The notes under the pieces are model-generated. The model saw only the letters and a list, made by a program, of their open reading frames with translations, was not told the origin of the DNA and did no database searches. Made by a program: the position numbers and the translations under genes. A DNA stretch of 64,000 bases from Azospirillum fermentarium. GTDB taxonomy: Bacteria > Pseudomonadota > Alphaproteobacteria > Azospirillales > Azospirillaceae. Numbering within the stretch: position 1 is the stretch's first letter; every line of letters starts with the position of its first letter. The stretch spans positions 516,501 to 580,500 of the forward strand of contig NZ_JAOQNH010000003.1 of NCBI RefSeq assembly GCF_025961205.1. The letters run 5' to 3'. Positions 45,747 through 53,415 of the stretch are shown piece after piece.

Positions 45747-45858
45747 ATCACTGTATTCCAGGGCTGTGCGCAATCGTTGCGACAGGGAAATCAAAAACAG
45801 TATAGCGCAGGACCAGGGCAGGGGACAGGAAAGATGATCGCAACCGATGATCGGGGTC

Positions 45859-46659
45859 TCAGGCCGCTTGCGACACCCGGTCCCATAGGGTGGTATGCTC
45901 GAAATGGAAACGGATATCGCCGGCCCGGTTTTCCTGGTTCAGCCAGCGGCGGATGGTCCGCAGCATCAGGCGGGCGTCCTCTTCCTTCTGGTCGTGCCGT
46001 CCGGTGGGAAGCCAGGATTTGAAGCGGGCCAGTTCCGCCGGATCCTCGCCCACCTCGGCGGCGATGGCCAGCAGCCGGCCATAGGTGCGTTCCCGGTACG
46101 GCAGTTCCTTGGCCAGGGCTTCCAGACGGATGGAGGTGCCGGGGCTGATGCAGCGGTCGGCGGCGGCGTCGGCGATGGTGCGGCGCATGTTGACCATGGC
46201 CTCCGACAGCACGGGATAGCCCAGTTCCGCCGGGCCGTGGGTGACGGCCACCTCATCGTCGTCTTCCAGCCGGCCGTCGCGGTAGGCTTCGAACACGGCG
46301 CCGACGCCGGTCATACCGAATGGGTGCAGCTCGGCGGCGCGCAGGGCGCCCATGCTGGCGGCCCCGAACACGGCCACTCCCTGGCTCAGCGCGTGCAGGA
46401 TCTCCTTGTGCCAGACCGCGGGTACGCATTCGAAATAGCCGTCGATGATGCCGATGGCCCGCGGGCGCAGGGCAAGCGCGCGGGTCACGTCCCCCTGGGC
46501 CACGGGCGGCCGGTAGATGGCGTCCAATTCCCGTTCGGCTTTTGACCGCGCCAGCGAGGGACCGAGGAAGATCACGGCTTCGGTGCCGGCTGCGGCGTCC
46601 AGGCCGGCGGGGAGCGCGGCGGGGGTGGGGACGGCGTGGAACAGGGATGGCATGATCAT
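45859..46659 (-). CDS. TfuA-like protein
   Basis: The 266-residue protein carries the TfuA signature FGAASMGALRAAELHPFGM (residues 98-116) and the following GVGAVFEAYRDGRLEDDDEVA. The N-terminal half has VIFLGPSLARSKA. TfuA proteins work with YcaO enzymes to make peptide backbone thioamides and are thought to supply sulfur or help in its transfer. The start at ATG 46659 has AGGA 9 nt upstream; a longer frame to 46710 runs toward the palindromic element. The YcaO gene ends about 112 bp upstream on the same strand, which supports joint function. Confidence 0.9.
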   Translation of the reverse strand: MIMPSLFHAVPTPAALPAGLDAAAGTEAVIFLGPSLARSKAERELDAIYRPPVAQGDVTRALALRPRAIGIIDGYFECVPAVWHKEILHALSQGVAVFGAASMGALRAAELHPFGMTGVGAVFEAYRDGRLEDDDEVAVTHGPAELGYPVLSEAMVNMRRTIADAAADRCISPGTSIRLEALAKELPYRERTYGRLLAIAAEVGEDPAELARFKSWLPTGRHDQKEEDARLMLRTIRRWLNQENRAGDIRFHFEHTTLWDRVSQAA

Positions 46660-46695
46660 CGGGGCGGTTCCTGAGCGCGTGACCGGTTCGTTGGG

Positions 46696-46800
46696 GTGTG
46701 ATCGGTTCACACGGAATTGTTTGAAGCGTGAATCACACGGAAAACCAAAACCTCAAAAGCCTTCAGGCGCTTCAATAAGCACCCGAAGGATTCGGGAGGA
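46696..46800. repeat. Dispersed palindromic element, copy 2
   Basis: This copy is related along its whole length to the element at 4579-4680. It shares GTGTGATCGGTTCA, GTTTGAAGCGTGAATCACAC and GCTTCAATAAGCACC. The right-hand stem is degenerate here (CCTTCAGGCGCTT against AAGCACCCGAAGG). The YcaO stop codon and its last residues lie inside the element. Confidence 0.82.
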
Positions 46801-48046
46801 CGGCGGCGTCCGTGACGACGGCACGGGCGCGGGCGCCCAGCAGGTAGTCGGGGGAATGGTCCACCCCTTCCAGCCCCGGTACGATGACCCGCACCACGGG
46901 AATGCCGAATTCCGGTTTGGTGAGATCGACGGCCACCGCTTCAGCGATGCCCACGGCCTGCAGACGGGCGATCTGGTGGTTCAGGTCGGCGTCCAGGGTA
47001 TCGGCGGGAGCGCTGGGGACGTGGGCGAAATCCAGCGTCCCAGGTGCCGCCGCCTCCCGCCGCCAGCGCTCACGCAGGTCCGGGGACAGGTGGGCTGCGT
47101 ATTCGTCGCGCGCCATGTCGTCCCGCGCGCCGGAAATGAAGGTCAGCCGGCTCTGTGCCGCTTCGGTCAGGGCGCGGGACAGGGCCACCTCGCGCGCCGT
47201 GTGGGTGCCTGAGCCTGTGGCCGGGCGGATGGTGTTGGCCAGCCCCGCATCTCCCTCGACCACCCGCACCAGAAAGGTGGGCAGGCCGGTGTCGGTGGTC
47301 AGATCCCACGCCGCCACCTCCACGCCAGCGGCTTCGAAGCGCAGGAGCAGCCCACGGCACAGGGGATCGGTGACGGTGGACAGATCCAGCCGGCGGGCGG
47401 ACCGCGCCTCGGGACCACGCTGATGCCACAGGGTCAGGGCATCGCGCTCCACCACCTCGTTCAGGGCGTGGGTGATGGCTTCCAGCCGGTGATTGCCCGA
47501 AGCAAGGCCGTTGGAACTGGCGATGAAGGCGCCGCTGCCGGGGGGAAGCGGCAGGGTATAGTTCATCGACACCATTTCATAGGGGACCAGCGCCGGCTCA
47601 CCGCTCATCAGATCGGTGCCCTCGATCCACAGCATGGGTGTGTGGGGAGAAAAGCGGCTGCCGGCCAGCCGGGGCAGGCGGGTGACGTCCACCACCCGGT
47701 GGCTCCACCGCAGATCCTCGTAGCTGGCGAATTTGACGGGCAGGGTGATCCGTTCGGCGTGGTAGGATTCCACCGATTCCATCACACCCGACGCCTTGGC
47801 CGCTTCCAGCGTGGCGCCTTTTCCCTGGGACACGGCCACCGAACGGGCGTTGGGCCGTGTGACCATCACCACCGGAATCCCCACCTTGTCCAGCCCGGTC
47901 ACGTTGGCGACCCGTGTGATCCCCATCACCGGAAACAGCGGTGCCACGCGGGCCAGCGTAGCATCGGGGCTGGTGGTGCGGTGGGTGCCGCTGACATGGA
48001 TTTTGGGCGCACGGACGTCGGGTGCGGACAGATGGTCGAAAGGCAT
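46772..48046 (-). CDS. YcaO-domain ATP-dependent cyclodehydratase/thioamidase
   Basis: This 424-residue YcaO enzyme activates backbone amides with ATP. The nucleotide motif SQGKGATLEAAKASGVMESV covers residues 73-92, with further metal/ATP residues in NGLASGNHRLEAITHALNEV and VERDA (180-203). There is no E1-like or ocin-ThiF partner. The downstream TfuA gene makes thioamide formation the favoured reaction. It ends LPNPSGAY rather than the Pro-rich PxPxP tail of azoline-forming YcaO proteins, and its last codons fall inside the palindromic repeat. CGGAG precedes the ATG. Confidence 0.92.
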   Translation of the reverse strand: MPFDHLSAPDVRAPKIHVSGTHRTTSPDATLARVAPLFPVMGITRVANVTGLDKVGIPVVMVTRPNARSVAVSQGKGATLEAAKASGVMESVESYHAERITLPVKFASYEDLRWSHRVVDVTRLPRLAGSRFSPHTPMLWIEGTDLMSGEPALVPYEMVSMNYTLPLPPGSGAFIASSNGLASGNHRLEAITHALNEVVERDALTLWHQRGPEARSARRLDLSTVTDPLCRGLLLRFEAAGVEVAAWDLTTDTGLPTFLVRVVEGDAGLANTIRPATGSGTHTAREVALSRALTEAAQSRLTFISGARDDMARDEYAAHLSPDLRERWRREAAAPGTLDFAHVPSAPADTLDADLNHQIARLQAVGIAEAVAVDLTKPEFGIPVVRVIVPGLEGVDHSPDYLLGARARAVVTDAAVLPNPSGAY

Positions 48047-48107
48047 TCCGGCTCACTCCGGTATGGGCAGGTCCGTCATGGGGAATCCGAAAGGGAGGTC
48101 CAAAAGC

Positions 48108-48170
48108 ATGCAGGGCCACGGGTGGGTGGGGTGGGGTAGGGGGGTATGCAGCCCGCCCGCAGCCCTGCAT
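48108..48170 (-). promoter_or_regulatory. Competing hairpins and G-quadruplex motif between peptide and YcaO genes
   Basis: ATGCAGGGC (48108-48116) can pair with GCCCTGCAT (48162-48170). A shorter alternative pairs ATGCAG (48146-48151) with the CTGCAT part of the latter, so the two folds exclude each other. Between them the plus strand has five G runs (48120-48144). This could set the ratio of peptide to enzyme transcripts. Confidence 0.45.
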
Positions 48171-48186
48171 CCGGTGCGGCCGCCCG

Positions 48187-48384
48187 TCACGCCCCCGGCG
48201 TGATGAACGAACGGCTGGCAGCGTGATCGGCGGTGTCGAAGGTGCCGCGGTCGCCGGCACGCATGATGGCCGGCGTCCCGCCCGAGGCCGACTCCGGCAC
48301 CTCCACCACACCTTGGGTGGTGACCGCGAACAGGCGGCCATCGGCGCCACGGATCAGGGAGGCATGGGAAATCATCGTGGTCAT
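48187..48384 (-). CDS. 65-residue candidate precursor peptide of the TfuA/YcaO cluster
   Basis: The frame starts at ATG 48384 with AAAGGTG upstream. It ends 140 bp before the YcaO gene on the same strand. The N-terminal half, MTTMISHASLIRGADGRLFA, could be a leader. Residues 32-36 read SASGG, a possible Gly-Gly cut. The remaining 29 residues run from TPAIMRAGDRGTFD to SRSFITPGA and would be the core. It has no Cys, so an azole core is unlikely; thioamidation needs no special side chain. A longer in-frame start at 48426 runs through the 22-bp repeat. I do not recognise a family. Confidence 0.6.
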   Translation of the reverse strand: MTTMISHASLIRGADGRLFAVTTQGVVEVPESASGGTPAIMRAGDRGTFDTADHAASRSFITPGA

Positions 48385-48396
48385 CGGTACACCTTT

Positions 48397-48440
48397 GTTT
48401 TCAAACGTAAGGGGCAGGGTTTTCAAACGTAAGGGGCAGG
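48397..48440. repeat. Perfect 22-bp tandem repeat upstream of the candidate precursor gene
   Basis: Two identical 22-bp units, each GTTTTCAAACGTAAGGGGCA plus GG, lie head to tail 12 bp upstream of the ATG of the 65-codon gene. They may be repeated operator sites or a recent duplication. Confidence 0.85.
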
Positions 48441-48521
48441 GCGGGGAGCGTTGAGACGGGGCGGCCCGTTTCTGGTGGGGCGCTTCATGGCTACATACCC
48501 TGGCATGAATGTTCCGGTCGC

Positions 48522-48541
48522 GCAGTGAAGTTCTTCACTGC
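48522..48541. promoter_or_regulatory. Palindrome between divergent peptide and ribbon-helix-helix genes
   Basis: GCAGTGAA and TTCACTGC form an 8-bp perfect inverted repeat around GTTC. It lies in the intergenic region of the two divergent genes. It is a candidate operator for the neighbouring ribbon-helix-helix protein or the Crp/Fnr-type protein. Confidence 0.4.
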
Positions 48542-48616
48542 CCTGTACGGCTGAAAAAGGGCGTAATGGCACCAAGACGGCGCGACGGGCGCGTCCATTC
48601 CGGGAGGTTTTCAGCG

Positions 48617-48919
48617 ATGCCCATCCAGCAGAGAATAAAGCCGGCCACCGACGTGCCGCCGGATTCTCCGCAGCCGGAATCCGCGGTCATCATCCCCTGG
48701 CCCATGGTGATTTCCCGCACGGTCCGTTGCGGCAGCCGGCGCCTGCGGGTGACGCTGGAAACCGCGGTGTGGGAAGGGCTGGCCGATATCGCCCGCCGCG
48801 AACGGATGACGGTGGAGGAACTGTGCGCCGAGGTGGACGGCCGCCGGGGTTCGGCGTCGCTGGCCGGTGCCCTGCGCGTCCTGGTGCTGCACTATTTCAA
48901 GGCGGCGGACGGGAAATAA
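48617..48919 (+). CDS. Ribbon-helix-helix protein 2
   Basis: About 100 residues. The ATG at 48617 follows GGGAGG; an in-frame extension to 48509 is weaker. The ribbon-helix-helix part reads RRLRVTLETAVWEGLADIAR, MTVEELCAEVD and LAGALRVLVLHYFKA. It lines up with ribbon-helix-helix protein 1 (44497-44925), so the two are paralogues. It is divergent from the candidate precursor gene and likely binds the shared intergenic region. That is inferred from position. Confidence 0.78.
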   Translation: MPIQQRIKPATDVPPDSPQPESAVIIPWPMVISRTVRCGSRRLRVTLETAVWEGLADIARRERMTVEELCAEVDGRRGSASLAGALRVLVLHYFKAADGK

Positions 48920-48943
48920 TCCGCCGCCCTTTTCCGCCATTCC

Positions 48944-50062
48944 TCACCCCGGAAGCGGGCCGGTCTGGAACAGCGTCACGCGCAGCCCCCCGTGGGACAC
49001 CGGCGCGGACGGCGGTGCAAAGGGCAAGCCCGTGGCCTTGGCCAGCGGGGCTTCGTTGGTGATCAACCCGGCGCGCCATCCGGCGAACCGGGCCGACAGC
49101 GTTTGGCCCAGGGCATGGTACAGCGGGAACAGGCTCTTCTTGTCCCCGATGCGGTCGCCATAGGGCGGGTTGACGATGACCAGACCCGGCGGCCCGTCGG
49201 GCGGGGTCAGATCGCTGACCGCGTGCTGCTGGAAATCGGTCAGATCGGCGATGCCGGCCCGCACGGCGTTGGCCCGGCTCATGGCCACGGCCCCGGCATC
49301 GCGGTCGCTGCCGTAAAAACGCACGGCGGGCCGGGGGCCGGGCTCCACCCCGCGCAGGGCCGCCCACGCCGCCGGGTCGAAGGTGGCGAGCGTTTCAAAG
49401 GCAAAGGCACGGGTGCGGCCCGGATGGAGGCCGGCGGCCATCTCCGCCGCTTCGATGACGAAGGTTCCCGACCCGCACATGGGATCGACCACCGGCTCGC
49501 GCCCGTCGTACCCGCACTGGCGCAGGAACAGGGCGGCCATGGTCTCGCGCATGGGGGCCTTGTTCACCCCCTCCTTGTGGCCGCGCTTGTGCAGGGATTC
49601 GCCCGAGGTATCGACGCTGAGGGTGCACAGGTCGTCGTCGATGCGGGCCTTGACCACGATGCTGGCCTCGGCGCTGATGGGGGCGCCCAGCTCCTCGGCG
49701 ATGGCCCGCTCGATGCGCTGCGCCGCCGCCCCGGCGTGATAGATGCGCGAGCCCTTGCACGCCGCCTCCACCTTCACCGGCACGTCCGGGCGCAGCACCT
49801 CGCCCCACGCCACCTTGCGCGCCCGCTTGTCGAGCTGGGCCAGATGGAAGGCGCGGAAGGCGCCGATGCGGGCCAGCACCCGCACAGCACCGCGCAGCTC
49901 CAGATTGGCCCGCCACACCTCCGGCCAGCCGCCGGTGACGGTCACGCCGCCCTTGCCGGCGGTGGGGTTGGCGAAGCCGCGGGCGGCGGCCTCCGCGCAC
50001 AGCACGGATTCCAAACCGGGGGCGGTGACGAGATAGATGTCGAAGGCGCTGTCGGTGTCCAT
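48944..50062 (-). CDS. THUMP-domain class I RNA methyltransferase (RlmL N-terminal-like)
   Basis: The 372-residue enzyme has an N-terminal THUMP RNA-binding region (about 60-165), then a Rossmann methyltransferase. SAM is bound by DPMCGSGTFVIEAA and the catalytic motif is VNPPYGDR. It resembles the guanine-N2 methyltransferase half of E. coli RlmL (23S rRNA G2445). The RlmK half is absent, as in most non-enteric bacteria. It converges on the ribbon-helix-helix gene and lies 9 bp past the EamA gene. Confidence 0.92.
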   Translation of the reverse strand: MDTDSAFDIYLVTAPGLESVLCAEAAARGFANPTAGKGGVTVTGGWPEVWRANLELRGAVRVLARIGAFRAFHLAQLDKRARKVAWGEVLRPDVPVKVEAACKGSRIYHAGAAAQRIERAIAEELGAPISAEASIVVKARIDDDLCTLSVDTSGESLHKRGHKEGVNKAPMRETMAALFLRQCGYDGREPVVDPMCGSGTFVIEAAEMAAGLHPGRTRAFAFETLATFDPAAWAALRGVEPGPRPAVRFYGSDRDAGAVAMSRANAVRAGIADLTDFQQHAVSDLTPPDGPPGLVIVNPPYGDRIGDKKSLFPLYHALGQTLSARFAGWRAGLITNEAPLAKATGLPFAPPSAPVSHGGLRVTLFQTGPLPG

Positions 50063-50071
50063 GGGCCTTAC

Positions 50072-51031
50072 TTAACGCGAAGCGTGGCCCTCAGCGACAT
50101 CTTTCTGCCCAGCACCCCTTGATCCCGCCGTGGCGCGGCGGGCCAGGGTGATGCCGGCCAGCGCCAGCCCGCCGCCCAACCATTGCACCGCGCCCAGCGC
50201 TTCCCCCAGCAGCAGCCACGCCAGCGCCGCCGCCCCCACCGGCTGCACCAGCAGCCCAATGGACGAAAAGGTCACCGGCAGATGGGCCAGGGCCGAGGTG
50301 ATCAGGCTCTGCCCCACCACATGGCACACGATGCCCAACGCCAGCACCACGCCCCAGCCGTGCAGCCCGGCGGGCACCAGCGGGCCGCCCTCCACCGCCG
50401 CCGCCCCCAGCAGCAGCACGGCGGCGGCGGCGGTGGTGCCGGCCATGATGCGGGTGGTGGACAGGGATTGGCGCAGCCGGGTCAGCACCATCAGATAGAC
50501 GGCGTAGAACGCCCCGGTGCTGATGGCCAGGGCATCGCCGCGCCAATCTCCCGCCGCCCCCGCCGCCCCGTCCTGCACCGCGTTGCCGCCGATCAGCAGC
50601 CCCATGCCGGCCAGCGCCACCGCCAGCGCGGCCACCAGCCCGCCGCTCACCCGTTCGCGGAACAGCAGCCAGCCGAACAGGGCGACGAACACCGGGGCGC
50701 AATTGTTGAACAGCGTGGCGTTGGCGACCGAGGTCATGGTGATGGACAGGTGCCACAGCGCCAGATCCCCGGCCAGCATGGCGCCGGCCAGCACCATCAG
50801 CGCCACCTCCCGCCCGGTGACCGGCGGTGCCCCCGCCCGCCGTTCGGCGTGCAGCCCGGCCCAGAAGAAGGGCAGGGCGATGATCAGCCGGTAAAAGGCG
50901 GTTGCCACCGGGTGCAGGTCGCTGAGCCTGACCAGGATCGGCCCCAGCGCAATGGCCAGCGCCCCGGCCACGAGACAGGCCAGCGCGGCACCATCCCGCG
51001 GGCGCGGGGCGGCGGTGGGGGAGGGGGGCAT
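50072..51031 (-). CDS. EamA/DMT-family transporter
   Basis: The 319-residue inner-membrane protein has about ten hydrophobic helices in two EamA halves. Family strings are LSDLHPVATAFYRLIIALPF and LLVQPVGAAALAWLLLGEAL. DMT carriers export amino acids, nucleosides or other metabolites. The substrate is unknown. It is on the same strand as the methyltransferase gene, 9 bp upstream of it. Confidence 0.9.
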   Translation of the reverse strand: MPPSPTAAPRPRDGAALACLVAGALAIALGPILVRLSDLHPVATAFYRLIIALPFFWAGLHAERRAGAPPVTGREVALMVLAGAMLAGDLALWHLSITMTSVANATLFNNCAPVFVALFGWLLFRERVSGGLVAALAVALAGMGLLIGGNAVQDGAAGAAGDWRGDALAISTGAFYAVYLMVLTRLRQSLSTTRIMAGTTAAAAVLLLGAAAVEGGPLVPAGLHGWGVVLALGIVCHVVGQSLITSALAHLPVTFSSIGLLVQPVGAAALAWLLLGEALGAVQWLGGGLALAGITLARRATAGSRGAGQKDVAEGHASR

Positions 51032-51062
51032 GGGGAAAAAAGGCTCCGCTGGGTGGTGACGC

Positions 51063-53319
51063 TCAGCGCCGTGGGCGGGACGGCGGTGCCGGCCCGGTGA
51101 GCGCCCTGGTCAGCCCAGTGTACGACAGCTTCCACGCATCGCCCAAGCGATCCGACAACTCTTCGGCGATGGGATCGTCACAGAGGTCGTGCGCCTTCGC
51201 CACCGCCTTTTTGATGGCGGCCACCGCCAGCGCCGGCGTCATGTCCTTCACATCGGCGGCGGCGGATTCGGTGCGGTGCTTTTGGAAATAGCCATTCGTG
51301 CGGTCATCGGCGTGCAACAGCAGCCCCATTTGCCCGCAGGCCCCACGGGCGGTGAGAAAATCCCGATCCTGCGTGTCTGCGTACACCGCCTGACAAGCCA
51401 CCCCAAGCCCGGCCAGAGCCAGAATGGCATCTTTGTTGGTCGGCGGTGGCAGGGCAGACCGATCGGCCAGCGACAGGCCGGCAAGCCAGACGTCCAGGGC
51501 GTGATCACCGGCAGACCCCGCGGCGGCGCTCCATTCGTACAGATAGCCGCGGAAATCCCTGTGGTTGGTGAAGTCTTCCCGCCGACGGGCCAGAAACGCC
51601 GCCCCGTCCCCGGCCCGCTCGGCATGCCGCAGGGTTTGGGCGAGGTTGGTAACGGACTGCATGTTCCCCGGTTCGGCCTCCGCCACGGCCTGCGCGACAC
51701 GCACGGCAAGGGCGGGGGCGTGGGGCAGAAGTGTCTTTGCCATGCCGAACGTCCAAGCCTGGATATCAGGGACGGTAAAACGCCTGTCTTTGAACGCCCG
51801 TATTGCCGTCGCCGCCAGCCGGGGGAAGATGCCGTCGGGGTCGTCGATCCACCGTTCCTCACGCAGAATTGCCATGGCCGTCTCGGCGATGGCGCGGTGG
51901 CGGGTGAAGACGTAACGGCCCCCCTGGTCGGCCATGGCTTCCATGACCAGCGGGCGGATGACCTCCCGGTCCAAGGTCTGCTCGTCACAGCCCAGCGTTG
52001 CCGCCAGCACGGGTTTGGACAGGAACAGCAGGTTTTCCGCGTGCATCCCGGCAATGCAGGCATAGGCATCGAGCAGGGTGCCCCCCGGTGCCGGGCGGTT
52101 GCGCAGCGGCAGCATCAAACGGCGGACGTATTCCTTCAACCCTTCACCGAAACGCACCCGCAGCATGGCGCCGAGAAAGGCACCGTTGCGCGGATCTCTG
52201 GCTTCCCGCACCGCCTCGTTCACCAGCCTTCTCGCCGCCGTATCGTCGTCCAGCCCGGCCAGCGCGGCACCAAGCCCATCTTCCCCGAACGCCCGCCATG
52301 TCCGCACGATATCGGTGGCATCGGCGGGGGTCAGCCCGTTCATCACCTCCCTGCGGAATTCGGTGACGGTCCGCCACGGGGTATCATTGGGGAAATACGC
52401 CGACCAGTCGGTGGCCCGTGCCGCCAGCAGGAAATGCACGTCCGTGCGCTGCGCCTCGTACAGCGCCTTGGCGGCGGCGAGGAATGTTTCCGCCCGTATG
52501 TCGGCATCGTCCACCGCAATCAGCCAGGGGCGTCCCTCCTCGCGGGGCAGGGCAAGCGCCTGTTCCGGCGTGATGCCCGCCGCCTCGGCTTGCCGCCACA
52601 GCACCCGCCACCCGCGCTCCCGCACAAGCCGTTCGATGACCTGGAAAAAGACCGTGCTTTTCCCTTCACCCCCAGCCCCCTGCAGCAGCACCGCATAGGG
52701 CTTCGGCGCCGTATCCACCGCCCCAGATGCTGAACGATGCCGCCCACCACCTTGCGCCGGGCCACGTGGGGAGAAAGAGCCGTCGAGAAGACGGGCATCG
52801 TACCGTTGAATTAATTCAGCACGGTATCCCGTGAAGACTCGCCGGCCTGGGCATCGAGGAACGCCGTGTCGATGATTTTATAACCATCCGGGACCGTCGG
52901 AGTGGGCGGAATGTTACGACCCTTTTCCAGCCAGGACGGCACTTGGCTTGGCTTCTTTGCCGTCTCCCGGCCCGGCAGGGGGAACCAGAACCAATCGCTG
53001 GCAGCAACGCGCGCCGATTGATGGAGGTGGTCCGGCTGCATTTCCTCGTTATCGGGGGACCATTTGTACGGTGACGTCAGGTGAGCGTCCCGCCCAATGC
53101 CTCGTCCAGCGGAGCCAACAACTCCGCCTTGGCTTGCTCGTACTGGTCGGCCTGTCCGCTGTAGGCGATATCGCCGGTCAGGAAAACCAGATCCGGTTCC
53201 CACCCGGTTGTTTCCCGCCGCTGCCGCACGAAGGCGGCGGTTTCCTTGAAAAGTTTATGTGCGCCGTACTCTTGCGACCCCACATGGCAATCGGACAGAT
53301 GCAGCCAACGGATGGGCAC
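51063..53319 (-). pseudogene. Decayed metallophosphoesterase-P-loop NTPase (STAND-like) gene
   Basis: Three minus-strand pieces look like one broken gene. The first (53319-53077) is a calcineurin-type phosphoesterase start, IRWLHLSDCHVG and VFLTGDIAYSGQADQYEQAK, cut off after about 80 residues. The second, in another frame, ends with an in-frame TAA at 52811 and continues as MPVFSTALSPHVARRKVVGG. A further shift near 52715 opens the 551-residue piece with Walker A GAGGEGKST and Walker B PWLIAVDDAD, followed by a helical region. Phosphoesterase-NTPase fusions of this kind occur among conflict/defence proteins. Whether the NTPase piece is still expressed is unknown. Confidence 0.7.
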
Positions 53320-53415
53320 GGTGCCGGCTCCTGAACAAGACGAAAAGCCCGACATGATACACGCGATGATTTTCCGCCCAAAGGGATACGCGTCTTTTTG
53401 TCCGCGTGGCCTTTT

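Noticed and set aside
52811..53203. A separate 130-codon gene between the phosphoesterase and NTPase pieces
   Set aside because: Its first part is out of frame with and antisense-like to the phosphoesterase piece, and its sequence runs on past its stop in the same frame, so it is better read as part of a decayed gene.
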